Source of the DNA: Aquibacillus salsiterrae
Lineage (GTDB): Bacteria; Bacillota; Bacilli; Bacillales; Amphibacillaceae
Length of the DNA stretch: 64,000 nt
Assembly (NCBI RefSeq): GCF_028416595.1
Contig: NZ_JAMQKC010000006.1
Location: 1-64,000 of the forward strand
Direction: 5' to 3'
Shown: positions 53,171 through 63,494 of the stretch, piece after piece
How positions within the stretch are numbered: position 1 is the first letter of the stretch
How the letters are laid out: each line of letters begins with the position of its first letter
Translations under genes and position numbers: made by a program
The notes under the pieces: generated by a model
Seen by the model: only the letters and a program-made list of their open reading frames with translations
What the model was told of the DNA's origin: nothing
Databases searched by the model: none

Positions 53171-54601
53171 TTAATCTTCAAATGAAAATGCTTCAATTTT
53201 ATTCGCATGCACTTCTATCCATGCACTGTTATTTTCAAAAAGCTTTTCTGCTTTAGTCATTTGCTCTTCTACACGATTTTTGGCTGTTCCCCCAGCGACA
53301 TTTCGTGCATTTACTACAGCTTTAGGTGACAAGACATCATAAATGTCCTTATCGATTAAAGTCGAGAACGTTTGAAATTGTTCCAAAGATAAATCCAATA
53401 AAAACTTTCCTTCATTAATACAATGCAACACAACCTGACCTACAACTGCATGAGCATCACGGAATGGAAGGTCTTTGCCGACTAAGTAATCAGCTAAGTC
53501 TGTTGCATTAGAGTAATCTTTGGCTACTGCTTGATACATATTTTCTTTTTTTACATCCATCGTTTCAATCATTGGCGCAAACAAGGCTAATGCACCCTTT
53601 AACGTTTCAACCGTATCGAACATACCTTCTTTATCCTCTTGCATATCTTTGTTATATGCTAGTGGTAGACCTTTTAACGTAGTTAGCATGCCGATCAAAT
53701 GACCATATACCCGGCCTGTCTTACCACGAACAAGCTCAGCCACATCTGGATTCTTCTTTTGCGGCATCATGCTGCTTCCAGTACAGAACGCATCATCTAG
53801 CTCAACAAAATTAAATTCGGCACTAGACCATTGGACGAGCTCCTCACACAATCGAGATAAGTGTGCTGAAACTAAAGATGCATTGGATAGAAATTCAATG
53901 ACAAAGTCGCGGTCACTAACTGCATCCAAACTATTATCACAAATCCCGTCAAAATTTAGCTTTTCTGCAACAAAGTGGCGATCAATCGGGAAAGACGTAC
54001 CTGCTAATGCACCTGCACCTAATGGTGATTGATTTACCCGTTTAAAGCTGTCAGCTAGTCTTTCCACATCACGCTGAAACATGAATACATATGCCATCAT
54101 ATGGTGTGCAAACAAGACTGGCTGTGCCCGCTGCAGGTGCGTGTAACCTGGTAAAACAGTATCTAGATTATCCTTTGCTTGTGTAAATAGTGCTTGTTGA
54201 ACCTCAACTAGCTGTTGACTTAACGTTACTAATGCTTCACGTAAATATAAACGCATATCAAGCGCAACCTGGTCATTTCGGCTTCTGCCGGTGTGTAATT
54301 TACCACCGACAGGGCCTATTTCATCAATCAATAATTTTTCTACGTTCATATGAATGTCTTCATTTGCCTCAGTCAGTTCCGCTTCACCAGCAAGAATTTT
54401 TTGACCGACAACCTTTAATCCTTTGGCAATTGTCTTTGCGTCACTTTCAGGAATAATTCCACACTTTGCTAGCATCTCAACATGGGCCAGACTTCCCTGA
54501 ATATCATACTTTGCTAGTTTTTGATCAAAACGGATCGAAGCCGTATATTCATCAACTAATTCATTGGTAGGTTTAGTGAACCGTCCGCCCCATAATTTCA
54601 T
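53171..54601 (-). CDS. argH: argininosuccinate lyase
   Basis: 476 residues of the fumarase/aspartase superfamily; splits argininosuccinate to arginine and fumarate. Signatures: [27 protein letters not shown] and the mobile loop [25 protein letters not shown] with the catalytic serine. Overlaps argG by 4 bases (ATGA). Confidence 0.97.
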   Translation of the reverse strand: MKLWGGRFTKPTNELVDEYTASIRFDQKLAKYDIQGSLAHVEMLAKCGIIPESDAKTIAKGLKVVGQKILAGEAELTEANEDIHMNVEKLLIDEIGPVGGKLHTGRSRNDQVALDMRLYLREALVTLSQQLVEVQQALFTQAKDNLDTVLPGYTHLQRAQPVLFAHHMMAYVFMFQRDVERLADSFKRVNQSPLGAGALAGTSFPIDRHFVAEKLNFDGICDNSLDAVSDRDFVIEFLSNASLVSAHLSRLCEELVQWSSAEFNFVELDDAFCTGSSMMPQKKNPDVAELVRGKTGRVYGHLIGMLTTLKGLPLAYNKDMQEDKEGMFDTVETLKGALALFAPMIETMDVKKENMYQAVAKDYSNATDLADYLVGKDLPFRDAHAVVGQVVLHCINEGKFLLDLSLEQFQTFSTLIDKDIYDVLSPKAVVNARNVAGGTAKNRVEEQMTKAEKLFENNSAWIEVHANKIEAFSFED

Positions 54602-55860
54602 TGTTTTACAGCTTCCTTTACACTAACAACTGCCTTTTCAATCGAAGCAGCTTCTTTATTTTCATGAACTTTATTTACCGATGAATGCACTTGTGTTGGT
54701 AATCCCCAAAGCTTGATAAAACCAAGCGCGGCATCGTGATCAAATGCATCTCCTTTGTTATACGTTGCAAGATCTAAATCATAAAGAGAATGCTTAGACT
54801 CACGACCAAGGACATGGGCATGACCTTTATAAAGCTTAACCTTTACTGTTCCAGTTACATACGTTTGCGTCGTTTCGATGAACGCCTTTAAACCATCTGT
54901 TAACTGCGTAAACCAAAGGCCGTTATAAACTGTTTCAGCTAATTTATGCTCAATCATCGGTTTGAATGACGCTACTTCACGAGGTAACGTAAGTGCCTCA
55001 AGTTCCTTATGTGCGGCAATTAATGTAGTCGCAGCTGGACACTCGTAAACTTCACGAGACTTAATACCTACTAAACGGTTTTCCACATGGTCAATACGTC
55101 CAACACCGTGTTTACCTGCGATACTATTTAATTCAAGAATAAGCTCAGCTAATGGCATCTTCTTTCCATTAAGCGCAACAGGCTTCCCTTGTTCGAATTC
55201 AACGTGAACAACTTCTGGCTCATTAGGAGCATCTACCGGATTCGTTGTTAACTCAAATGCACCCTCTGGAGCTTCTGCCCATGGATCTTCTAAAATTCCA
55301 CATTCGTTACTACGTCCCCACAGGTTTTGGTCAACACTATATGGATTATCTAAATCAACTGGCACTGGAATACCATTTTGTTTTGCATATTCAATCTCTT
55401 CATCTCTTGTCATTTTCCATTCACGGACTGGAGCAACGATTTTCAAGTTAGGATTTAAAGCTGTAAATGCGACATCAAATCTCACTTGGTCATTCCCTTT
55501 ACCAGTACATCCGTGCGCTACAGCAACAGCACCTTCTTTTTCTGCAATATCCACTAATACTTTCGCAATTAATGGACGTGACAATGCAGAAATTAATGGG
55601 TACGTACCTTCATATAGAAGATTTGCTTTTAATGCAGGTAATACGTACTCTTCAGCATATAATGCTTTTGCATCTACTGAATAAGATTTAATCGCACCTA
55701 CGTCTAGTGCTTTATTTTTTACGAATTCTAAATCTTTACCTTCACCTACATCAAGACCAACTGCAATAACATCATAATTGTACTTATCTTGTAACCATTT
55801 AATTGCAACGGACGTATCAAGGCCTCCAGAGTATGCTAAAACGATTTTTTCTTTATTCAT
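54598..55860 (-). CDS. argG: argininosuccinate synthase
   Basis: 420 residues. Joins citrulline and aspartate using ATP. The PP-loop ATPase motif is [15 protein letters not shown] at residues 9-23; [13 protein letters not shown] and [13 protein letters not shown] complete the family pattern. First gene of the operon, with GGGGAG about 7 bases before ATG. A promoter with likely ArgR sites lies at 55916-55966. Confidence 0.97.
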   Translation of the reverse strand: MNKEKIVLAYSGGLDTSVAIKWLQDKYNYDVIAVGLDVGEGKDLEFVKNKALDVGAIKSYSVDAKALYAEEYVLPALKANLLYEGTYPLISALSRPLIAKVLVDIAEKEGAVAVAHGCTGKGNDQVRFDVAFTALNPNLKIVAPVREWKMTRDEEIEYAKQNGIPVPVDLDNPYSVDQNLWGRSNECGILEDPWAEAPEGAFELTTNPVDAPNEPEVVHVEFEQGKPVALNGKKMPLAELILELNSIAGKHGVGRIDHVENRLVGIKSREVYECPAATTLIAAHKELEALTLPREVASFKPMIEHKLAETVYNGLWFTQLTDGLKAFIETTQTYVTGTVKVKLYKGHAHVLGRESKHSLYDLDLATYNKGDAFDHDAALGFIKLWGLPTQVHSSVNKVHENKEAASIEKAVVSVKEAVKQ

Positions 55861-55915
55861 GGTATGTTCTCCCCTTAAGCAATTTATATTTAAACATTCG
55901 ATTGTTTATTGTTTG

Positions 55916-55966
55916 TGTATGAATTATTATGCACTATTTAGTATATTAATTCAACCATTTATTCAA
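55916..55966 (-). promoter_or_regulatory. argG promoter with candidate ARG boxes
   Basis: Minus strand TTGAAT (55954-55949), 17-base spacer, CATAAT (55931-55926). Two sequences resembling the ArgR site (consensus near TGAATAATTATTCA) overlap it: TGCATAATAATTCATA covers the -10 and TTGAATAAATGGTTGAATTAAT the -35. Arginine-dependent repression is therefore likely. Confidence 0.6.
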
Positions 55967-56293
55967 AAATTTCTTAAGTTTTTTTCTACCCTTCTAATTT
56001 GTTCCAGTTTTCATAAACAATGGGTCCAAAGAAACAGGCTCTCCTCCGCAAGAACCATATCATTCCTAGTATGAAAAGCAATCTCTAATTTGTTATTCAA
56101 TTGATTAAAAAACCGTTCCTCCCAAACAGGAATTATTAATCGTTTTCACTAAATTAGGCTACCATCTATAATTCACAAAAGTGATTATTTATACATAGTT
56201 AACTATCTTTTATACAAAAACTCCTTTTTTCTTTTGTAACAAAAGGAAGGTGATAGTCGTCTAAGTTAAAAAGATATAAAAAGGATGTGTGAC

Positions 56294-57208
56294 ATGCGAG
56301 GAAAAATACGTTTACTATTAATCATCTGTTTCTTTTTGCTAAGCGCTTGCAGTAGCAATGAACAAAGCCAGAAAGCAATGGACACCGCTTCGAATGAGGG
56401 TGAATTGGCAAAGGAAGAAGCGGAATTATCGAATCAGGATGCTAGTCAGGAGCAAGCGAATACTAATGAAGAACAAGGCGAAACAACAGGCGAAGTTAGC
56501 AACGCAAATGTAAAAACAGATAGAAAAATTATTTACGATGCGTCTTTACGAGTAGAAGTAAAAAACTATGAGGAAGCAGTGAACACAATTCAAAGCAGGA
56601 TTGAAAATGCTGGTGGGTATATTGTTGAATCACAAACATATGGCGGTGAAACCGAGGATTCAAAGGAAGGAATGGTAAAAGCTCGAATTCCACAGGCACA
56701 ATTCCGCGCCTTTCTTGAAACCGTAGAAAAAGGCAGTTCTAAAGTTATCGAAAACACAGTAACTGGTCAGGATGTAACAGAAGAATTTGTTGACCTAAAG
56801 GCACGATTGAAAGCAAAACAGGTTGTCGAAACACGTCTACTTTCTTTTATGGAAAAAGCAGAAAAAACAGAAGACCTACTCAACATTTCAGATGATCTAG
56901 CAACTGTACAACAGGAAATAGAACAAATTACAGGAAGAATGAATTATCTCCAAAATAGATCTGATTTAGCTACAGTGACCATTCGTTTATCCGAAAGAAG
57001 AGTCACCATTCCTAAAGTCAATGATCAGGATTTAAACACATGGGAAAGAACAAAACAGCAATTCATGGAGAGTATTAACTTTTTACTTATTGCAGCCTCA
57101 AGCTTAACTGTCTTTATCGTCGGCAATCTCCCGATCATCTTACTCTTACTACTAATCGGTTTATTCATTTATCGAGCGTTTAAGAAAGATACTAGTAAAA
57201 AAAAATGA
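56294..57208 (+). CDS. DUF4349 lipoprotein
   Basis: 304 residues from ATG 56294 (MRGKIRLLL), AAGGATG upstream. Lipobox LLSAC gives a lipidated mature N-terminus. A Glu/Asn/Gln-rich linker (about 22-75) is followed by the DUF4349 domain (YDASLRVEVKNYEEAVNTI ... GGYIVESQTYGGE), a coiled-coil (DLKARLKAKQVVETRL ...) and a C-terminal TM segment about 268-294. It is thus anchored at both ends to the membrane. Function unknown. Confidence 0.85.
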   Translation: MRGKIRLLLIICFFLLSACSSNEQSQKAMDTASNEGELAKEEAELSNQDASQEQANTNEEQGETTGEVSNANVKTDRKIIYDASLRVEVKNYEEAVNTIQSRIENAGGYIVESQTYGGETEDSKEGMVKARIPQAQFRAFLETVEKGSSKVIENTVTGQDVTEEFVDLKARLKAKQVVETRLLSFMEKAEKTEDLLNISDDLATVQQEIEQITGRMNYLQNRSDLATVTIRLSERRVTIPKVNDQDLNTWERTKQQFMESINFLLIAASSLTVFIVGNLPIILLLLLIGLFIYRAFKKDTSKKK

Positions 57209-57551
57209 GAGATTTTTAATTATCAACTCAACTTTCGCAGAGTAAAAAAGCCTTCTCATTGAGTCACAGTCCAACCAAATTATTTATGTTCCTTGACAAA
57301 GGTTCAGCATAAAAGAAAAACACCTCAACTTTTGGTATAGTTTATTATCCAGGAAAAAACTACCAAAACAGAAGTGTAATGTATCATCTCCCATCCACAA
57401 AATGTTTCACACGGAAAACCAATAGGTTCATAGGAGTCTGGAGTAATGATTAGTTCCTCTGATGTTGTAACTGCGTCCTGTTCTTCAGATGTCAGCTTAA
57501 TTTTGTATGAGTATAGACATGCCAGAATGTGGATAAGGAGTTCGAAGAAGA
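57209..57551. other. intergenic region, nothing clear
   Basis: 343 bp between the DUF4349 gene and the convergent small lipoprotein gene. No gene, repeat element or strong hairpin was recognised. A TATAGT hexamer at about 57339 lacks a good -35. Confidence 0.5.
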
Positions 57552-57938
57552 TTATAATTCCTCTTCAAAAAACGAGGCAATCTCTTCTGGCAATTCGATA
57601 ACATTGCGAATTAAATATTTATCAGTATCAGTATCATGTTTCAATTGTAATAATAAAGTTTTATTGTTTTCATACTGAATTAAAGCTAATGTCGAAATTG
57701 TACTATCTTTACTATCGCTAATTTGTCTAACAAGTTCGTATTTTTTTTTAATAAATTCATCATCACTTGAATCCACAAATAGTTTTTTAAAATCGGCATA
57801 AAATAAGTCATCTGATAAAAAGTTCATCTTAGAAGCCGTTAATAATGGACTAGAAGTGTCAACTAAATCTTCATCGTCCTTACACCCAGATAAGAAAATA
57901 ATAAAAAGTAATAAAGTTAAAGATAATATATTTTTCAT
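57552..57938 (-). CDS. small putative lipoprotein
   Basis: 128 residues from ATG 57938 (MKNILSLTL) with GAAAGGAAATGG ahead. Signal segment and lipobox FLSGCKDD imply export and lipidation. The mature part is acidic, with DSKDSTISTLALIQYENNKTLLLQL reminiscent of small secreted lipoproteins that measure or bind ligands, but no family is recognised. It is downstream of the interrupted secreted-protein gene on the same strand. Confidence 0.7.
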   Translation of the reverse strand: MKNILSLTLLLFIIFLSGCKDDEDLVDTSSPLLTASKMNFLSDDLFYADFKKLFVDSSDDEFIKKKYELVRQISDSKDSTISTLALIQYENNKTLLLQLKHDTDTDKYLIRNVIELPEEIASFFEEEL

Positions 57939-58020
57939 TATTCCATTTCCTTTCAAGTAATTGTATTAATGATAAGCATTATATTTACAATAGATTCTGC
58001 AGCAACAGTAACGGGTCATA

Positions 58021-58061
58021 TAAAAAGAAGGTATTCATAGTTTTGTAATAGAATACCTTCT
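58021..58061 (-). terminator. terminator of interrupted secreted-protein gene
   Basis: AGAAGGTATTC / GAATACCTTCT stem, minus strand followed by TTTTTA. Confidence 0.8.
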
Positions 58062-58105
58062 CTCCTTAAGTTTGTTTATAGATAAAGGTTAATCTGTAAA
58101 TTTAA

Positions 58106-59107
58106 TTAATACACGTGAGCAGGGAAGCTAGGATCAACTAGATAAACATATGACACGTGACTACCCTCAATTCCAGCAATATCATAGCGTGTCACAGTTG
58201 CTCTTGATTTTGCATATGGAGAAAGGTATGCGTCAACCGCATTAAATCCGCTATCATATCCTGATGGTACTACAAATACATCTCTCTGACCTTGCTCACC
58301 ACCAGCTTTAAAATCTCCATTTTCGTCTTCAAAAGTTAATAATGTATAGAAGTTCTTTCCATCTAGTCTTGTAGAAATATAGGATAAATCTTGGTAGTCA
58401 TCTGATTGAGATGCCAATTTCACGTAACTAAATACAGCTGTGGTTGCTATATTCCAACTATAGTTTATGTTTGCATCCGTAATTGTCGTTTCTTTACTAA
58501 TTCCCGTAATCATACCTTTAAATGCATCATAAACGCTTAAAGCAATTCCAGCACCTGGTATTTCACCAGCAGCAGTTTTAGCACCTGTTGATAAAACATT
58601 CATATAACCAGCTTTCCAATTATATGTTGAACGAATAGTTCTGAACCCATGTTCTGATAGTTCAGAATTAGAGCTATTTGGTTGTGCCACCAACCTCTGA
58701 ACATCATAGGTTTCGCCATCCTGGTAAACTGTAGATCTATAAGTAGACCAGTCAACATCATTAGTATCTGATGGTTGGTCAATTAGCGGCGTAACTAATG
58801 AAGTTGCTTCCAAACCCAAATGTTCTTTTAAATACTTTTCATTTTTATATTTTGGGAATTTCTCTTTCACTTCTTTTTTGGAAAGAAATTCAACCCCTAG
58901 TTTTTCTAAATCTTTATTTACCTTTTTCAATGCTTTATAATCTATTTCCTCTTCAGCAACAATTAAAGCTCTTTTTTGATATAATTCCTAAATCGCTAAT
59001 TCTCTTGCGTTTTCCTTTGAAGCATCAACAACAAGCGACCCGTCAAGCATAAAAAACATTCCTAAAAGTAGTAATAATGCAAAGGTACTCGCTAATAATT
59101 TTTTCAT
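58106..59107 (-). pseudogene. secreted protein gene interrupted by an in-frame amber codon
   Basis: The natural start is ATG 59107 with AAAAAGGAG ahead. It encodes a signal peptide (MKKLLASTFALLLLLGMFF...VDA) and 39 codons, then TAG at 58990-58988. The same frame continues at once for 294 codons to 58106: ELYQKRALIVAEEE leads into KKVNKDLEKLGVEFLSKKEV. No other change is needed to restore a 333-residue exported protein. Within the downstream part, TTG 58930 could start a leaderless product but has no clear ribosome site. The mature sequence (AGYMNVLSTGAKTAAGEIPGAGIALSVYDAFKG; many Tyr/Ser) is of unknown family. It is a recent pseudogene, a sequencing error, or read-through. Confidence 0.82.
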
Positions 59108-59560
59108 AATACATCTCCTTTTTATTATTAGTAAGCCATTCTAGTTGAAACACAACTATAATCTATCAATAGATTAAGAATTTGTAAATTTACTTTTTAC
59201 CAAATGGGAGTTTTAAGGTTTTAAAAAAACTGTCGAATTACCTTGCATTTGCTAATTTTTATATAAATTACAACTAATAAAAGCAATTAATAAGCAGTAA
59301 AGAGGTGGATTATGAAAATATTTTTTTATTTTTGTGAATCAATTTCATAATTATTTTTAAAAAATCACATTTTATGTGATGTTTGGTTTCTACATGTACT
59401 TCAAACTCAAACATAAAGAGAAATAACTTCCCAAGGATGCATAAAATCTTTATGTATAGTACCAATATTATATTTATCATTTCAATCACACCCTAGTTAA
59501 GTTACAATTCAAAAATCATCTTGCAAGAATTTTCCCAAGAACTTTTTAATTAAGCTTCGG
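59108..59560. other. AT-rich intergenic region
   Basis: About 450 bp upstream of the interrupted secreted-protein gene. A small palindrome ATCACATTTTATGTGAT lies at 59364-59380, and no coding frame or repeat element was found. Confidence 0.5.
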
Positions 59561-59567
59561 TATCATT

Positions 59568-59612
59568 AAAATAGCCTACCAATCACAATGCGATTGATAG
59601 GCTATTTTTTCG
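59568..59612. terminator. terminator of SASP gene
   Basis: AATAGCCTA.CAATC / GATTG.TAGGCTATT stem, T-rich on both strands, downstream of the minus-strand SASP gene. Confidence 0.85.
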
Positions 59613-59635
59613 AGGATTCGAATGCCCTCTTTTAG

Positions 59636-59833
59636 TTATTGATTTTGGTTTTTCATATTTTGCTCAGCGAACTGGATCATTCGTTTCACCATTTCGCCAC
59701 CCACGGATCCGTTTGCACGTGCAGTAGTATCTGCTCCAAGCTCGACACCAAATTCATTTGCGATTTCTTCCTTCATATTGTTCATCGCATTTTCCGCACC
59801 AGGCACTAACAATTTATTATTATTATTTGCCAT
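59636..59833 (-). CDS. alpha/beta-type small acid-soluble spore protein
   Basis: 65 residues from ATG 59833 ([17 protein letters not shown]), AAGGAGTGA ahead. The germination-protease site region [27 protein letters not shown] is characteristic. It coats and protects DNA in spores and is degraded on germination, so the organism is a spore former. Likely transcribed by sigma-G in the forespore. Confidence 0.96.
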   Translation of the reverse strand: MANNNNKLLVPGAENAMNNMKEEIANEFGVELGADTTARANGSVGGEMVKRMIQFAEQNMKNQNQ

Positions 59834-59957
59834 AAACGAAATCACTCCTTGTGGGAATTTATGAACAGATAATTACTCCTGTTCACGACCTAGCATGTGT
59901 GGATTTTATTGCTTTATCCTTACCAAGTATTGTTAGGTAGACAGTCTTACGGCCTTA

Positions 59958-61061
59958 TCAATCATCCCACACAGCACTTTTTAATGCTTGGTCCCGCTGG
60001 TGCCGCTCGATTGCTAAATCAATTAGCTTGTTTATAAGTTCTGGATAAGAAATTCCACTAATTTCCCAAAGCTTTGGATACATACTAATTCGTGTAAAGC
60101 CAGGGAGTGTATTGACTTCATTTACAACAAGGTCACCATTATCATCTAGGAAAAAGTCAACACGAGCTAAGCCTTCACAATTTAGTGACTGAAACACTTC
60201 GACGGATGCTTGCTGGACCTTTTTCGTTAATTCTTCTGACAACTCAGCTGGAATCGCTAGGTCCGCACCCTTTTCATCTATATATTTAGATTCATAAGAA
60301 TAAAAGTCCGTTTGTGGTAAAATTTCACCAGGAATTGAAGCAATTGGTTCCTCATTCCCAAGGACAGCACATTCTATTTCACGGCCGACAATGGTTTCTT
60401 CAATCAAAACTTTATTGTCGTACTGAAATGCTGCTTTTAGTCCTTGATAAAACTCTTGTTCTGTTCTTATTTTGCTCACTCCTACCGACGAACCCTGATT
60501 TGCAGGCTTAATAAACATCGGTAACCCTAGCCGTTCTTTTACTTCCGTAAAGTCAACACTGCTAAGCTTATGTCTTGTAACAGTAACAGATTTAGCAACC
60601 TTAATACCAGCTTCCTTTAACAGCCGTTTAGCTACATCCTTATCCATACTTACTGATGAGCCAAGTACACCTGTACCGACATACGGAAGATTAGCAATCC
60701 TTAGCATGCCTTGGAGACTTCCATCTTCCCCCAACGTTCCATGTACAATCGGGAAAACGACATCAAGTTGATCTAAACTAGCACCATCAGTCAAACTAAT
60801 CCATTGCTTTGAGCTTTCCCCCGGAATGAATGCAACGCCATGGTTCGATTTATTTAATTGGATTAATTTCGGATTTTCTTCATTTAATAAGTAAGAGGAT
60901 TGTTCATTTATATGCCATCTACCTTCTTTGTCAATCCCAAGCAACACAACGTCATATTTATTCTTATCAATTGCATCCACTATATTTTTTGCTGATTGTA
61001 GTGAAACTTCATGCTCAGCAGATTTCCCACCAAAAATAATACCAACCTTTGCTTTCGTCAT
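59958..61061 (-). CDS. ddl: D-alanine--D-alanine ligase
   Basis: ATP-grasp ligase of 367 residues that makes the D-Ala-D-Ala dipeptide of peptidoglycan. GIIFGGKSAEHEVSLQSA at the N-terminus, FPIVHGTLGEDGSLQG (substrate-loop), FIKPANQGSSVGVSKI (ATP-binding), and the Mg-binding LVNEVNTLPGFT. The length fits the longer Ddl branch of Bacillus. In B. subtilis ddl lies close to cshA; here they are 53 kb apart. Confidence 0.96.
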   Translation of the reverse strand: MTKAKVGIIFGGKSAEHEVSLQSAKNIVDAIDKNKYDVVLLGIDKEGRWHINEQSSYLLNEENPKLIQLNKSNHGVAFIPGESSKQWISLTDGASLDQLDVVFPIVHGTLGEDGSLQGMLRIANLPYVGTGVLGSSVSMDKDVAKRLLKEAGIKVAKSVTVTRHKLSSVDFTEVKERLGLPMFIKPANQGSSVGVSKIRTEQEFYQGLKAAFQYDNKVLIEETIVGREIECAVLGNEEPIASIPGEILPQTDFYSYESKYIDEKGADLAIPAELSEELTKKVQQASVEVFQSLNCEGLARVDFFLDDNGDLVVNEVNTLPGFTRISMYPKLWEISGISYPELINKLIDLAIERHQRDQALKSAVWDD

Positions 61062-61322
61062 GCTATCTCCCTTTCTCCGCTAGAAATAACCTTCTTTATG
61101 TGCTTTCTTATTTTAAGATAACAGATAAGTGCTTGTATATACTATGTTATTTTTATTTTCTAGATTAATGCTTGGTAGCAGGTGTAATTTCTTACTCCGA
61201 ACAATCGTTTATCTAGAAATTCAAACAGCTTTCTAGCCTAGCTGGTTGTTGAGTCCTTAATCAAACCTAAATTCGTGCTTTTTTATGATGTGAAAAATGA
61301 CCTGACAACTATCAGACCATTG

Positions 61323-61802
61323 TTAGAAAACGACCATAAAAAACCAAACAATCATGACGAGTTGGATTATTATCTTTGCAAAGGAACCTCCGAGGAATCC
61401 AAACAAAGAGCCAATTGCTGCCCTAACCGAATCACTCGTTGACCGCTTCTGCATGAGTTCAGTTACCAAAACCGCCAAAAACGGTACGACGATGATTCCA
61501 AATGGAGGGATTACAAATGAACCGACGATTACCCCAATTGCAGCCATTCGTTCTCCCCATTTACTACCACCGTATTTTTTCACAAAATAACTATTGGCAA
61601 TTATGTCTGAGACAACGAGAATGATTGTTAAAACAACCATCGCAAGCCAAAATAAGAGTGTCAACTCTGCTTCGTTCAAGAAGAAAAAGTAAGCGAGAAA
61701 TGCTAGCCACAACACTAACGGAGAAGGGATAATCGGAAAAATAATTCCAACGAAACTCAAGATGAAACAAGCTATAATAATTAGCCAAATGACAACAGCC
61801 AT
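61323..61802 (-). CDS. DUF456 membrane protein
   Basis: 159 residues with four to five membrane segments and a Gly-rich helix (GAAIGSLFGFLGG-like: RAAIGSLFGFLGGSFAK). The start GIIFPIIPSPLVLWLAFLAYFFF is typical of DUF456, as in B. subtilis YqgC. Function unknown; related to glycine-zipper membrane proteins. Confidence 0.82.
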   Translation of the reverse strand: MAVVIWLIIIACFILSFVGIIFPIIPSPLVLWLAFLAYFFFLNEAELTLLFWLAMVVLTIILVVSDIIANSYFVKKYGGSKWGERMAAIGVIVGSFVIPPFGIIVVPFLAVLVTELMQKRSTSDSVRAAIGSLFGFLGGSFAKIIIQLVMIVWFFMVVF

Positions 61803-61913
61803 TCAACTCAACTCCTTGTAATAATTCGCCTAAAGCATACACATGGATAGATTTACGATTAAATGAATCCATCCATGTTAGTAAAGTTATTTCAGAATGA
61901 ACGTATCCTTACC

Positions 61914-62438
61914 TTACTGCTCTGCTAATTTGTCTGCAAAAGCCTTAACGTATGGAGGTAAATCTGGTGGCCTGCGACTTGAGATAAGATGCCCATCTAT
62001 TACAACAGCCTGATCGACCCAAGTAGCACCTGCGTTAGTCATGTCATCCTTAATCCCGGGTGTACTCGTTACTTTTCTACCTTTTAAAATGTCTGCCGAA
62101 ATCAGAACCCAACCGGCATGACAGATTTGTCCAATTAATTTATTGTACTCATCCATATGTTTTACAAACGCAAGAACCTCAGGATAACGTCTTAGCTTAT
62201 CAGGTGCCCAGCCACCTGGAACTAAAATAGCATCATAATCATTAGGATCCACGTCCACAAATGCCTTGTCAGACTCTGCCGGAACCCCGTATTTCCCTAC
62301 ATATTTCTTGTTTGCTTCTTTCCCGACTAAATCTACCGTTGTACCTTCTTCTCGTAACCTTAGTACCGGATACCAAAGCTCCAAATCTTCAAAGTCATCC
62401 TCAATAAGAGCTATTACTTTTTTATCTTTTAAGCGCAT
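61914..62438 (-). CDS. PfpI/DJ-1 family general stress protein
   Basis: 174 residues. The nucleophile elbow Cys is in IGQICHAGWVL and the conserved Glu in the N-terminal IEDDFEDLELWYPVLRLREEG; VPGGWAPDKLRRY follows. This is the YfkM/YraA type of stress protein, acting as deglycase or protease-like hydrolase depending on member. AAAGGAGGC precedes the ATG. Single gene. Confidence 0.88.
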   Translation of the reverse strand: MRLKDKKVIALIEDDFEDLELWYPVLRLREEGTTVDLVGKEANKKYVGKYGVPAESDKAFVDVDPNDYDAILVPGGWAPDKLRRYPEVLAFVKHMDEYNKLIGQICHAGWVLISADILKGRKVTSTPGIKDDMTNAGATWVDQAVVIDGHLISSRRPPDLPPYVKAFADKLAEQ

Positions 62439-62540
62439 GAATTAGCCTCCTTTTTATTAACAGTGTACCAGAGTAAATCCCGAAAATAGAACATGAAGCA
62501 TTACTCAGGTTAAGAATCGCTTTGATACGAATAACGTACA

Positions 62541-63113
62541 TTACTCTTTCCATTTCTTTTTAAACGATGGTGGTTGGTATTGATCAAGTAGGTCGATAAG
62601 TTTATCCGGACTACTTGATGACTGAATAATTTGATCGTGCGATTGACTTGTGAACCCTTCTTCTACACTATATTGAATTAATTGAAGTAAAGGATTATAG
62701 TATTGGCCCACATTCAACAAGCCGATTGGTTTGTTATGTATGCCAATTTGCGCCCAGCATAGTACTTCAAACAGCTCCTCAAATGTGCCTAGTCCACCAG
62801 GTAGGGCGATATAGCTATCTGCCAATTCACTCATTTTCGCCTTTCGTTCATGCATATCTTTCACTTCAATAAATTCTGTTAAGTTGGAATGTACACTCTC
62901 TCCACTAAACAGTCCGCTAGGCATTACACCAATCACCTGGCCACCTTCACGCAGTACTGCATTGGCAACCATTCCCATCAAGCCACTTTTAGAACCACCA
63001 TAAACGAGCCGGTATCCTTTCTTAGCAATTTGTTGTCCAAGAGCATCAGCTCTATCCCCGTATGCTTTTTTATTCCCAAATCCAGATCCAGCAAAAACAC
63101 AAATTGTCTTCAC
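62541..63113 (-). CDS. LOG-family nucleoside 5'-monophosphate phosphoribohydrolase
   Basis: 190 residues, Rossmann-like. [18 protein letters not shown] and the catalytic-loop motif [22 protein letters not shown] define the LOG family (B. subtilis YvdD). Members release free base and ribose 5-phosphate from nucleotides such as cytokinin ribotides. Physiological role in Bacillus is unclear. Confidence 0.9.
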   Translation of the reverse strand: MKTICVFAGSGFGNKKAYGDRADALGQQIAKKGYRLVYGGSKSGLMGMVANAVLREGGQVIGVMPSGLFSGESVHSNLTEFIEVKDMHERKAKMSELADSYIALPGGLGTFEELFEVLCWAQIGIHNKPIGLLNVGQYYNPLLQLIQYSVEEGFTSQSHDQIIQSSSSPDKLIDLLDQYQPPSFKKKWKE

Positions 63114-63188
63114 AACATCACCCCACTAAACAAATGCAATAATATCAACAATTATATCCACTCTAAATCATAACATCCATAATTTTGA

Positions 63189-63430
63189 TAAGAAAAGCGC
63201 AAGGCGCGCCTTGGAAGACTAAGGCAGGCTCATTCGGGCGTGTATATCGTTTTTTACTACCGTTTGATCGCTGGCAGGGGGGCGATCGGTAGTCAAAAAG
63301 GTATCCTGAATCTAGGATCCCCTAAAAAACCCTGGAATGCATTCGACTCGGGAGGGGTAGGCGGCGCTGAATCTGGACGTGGCTGTCGCTGGATGTATCC
63401 ACGCTTGGATTTTTTTATACTTTCTTATAC
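63189..63430 (+). repeat. dispersed element E14 with a single array-3-type unit
   Basis: Head TAAGAAAAGCGCAAGGCGCGCC. A single unit of the array-3 family (ACTACCGTTTGATCGCTGG ... CGATCGGTAGTCAAAAAGG) is followed by the same right flank as E12 (ATCCTGAATCTAGGATCCC, ACTCGGGAGGGGTAGG). The tail is CGCTTGGATTTTTTTATACTTTCTTAT. It is E12 with one unit instead of ten. Confidence 0.8.
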
Positions 63431-63445
63431 TGTATACTGGAACAA

Positions 63446-63484
63446 AAATACCTATGCAGAAACACTTATCTACATAGGTATTCA
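63446..63484 (-). terminator. terminator of signal peptidase gene
   Basis: AATACCTATG / CATAGGTATT stem, minus strand followed by TTTGTT. Confidence 0.75.
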
Positions 63485-63494
63485 ATCATTCCAA

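Noticed and set aside
59364-59380. ATCACATTTTATGTGAT as an Fnr/Crp-type operator
   Set aside because: The half-site order and spacing do not match TGTGA-N6-TCACA, and no promoter is placed near it.
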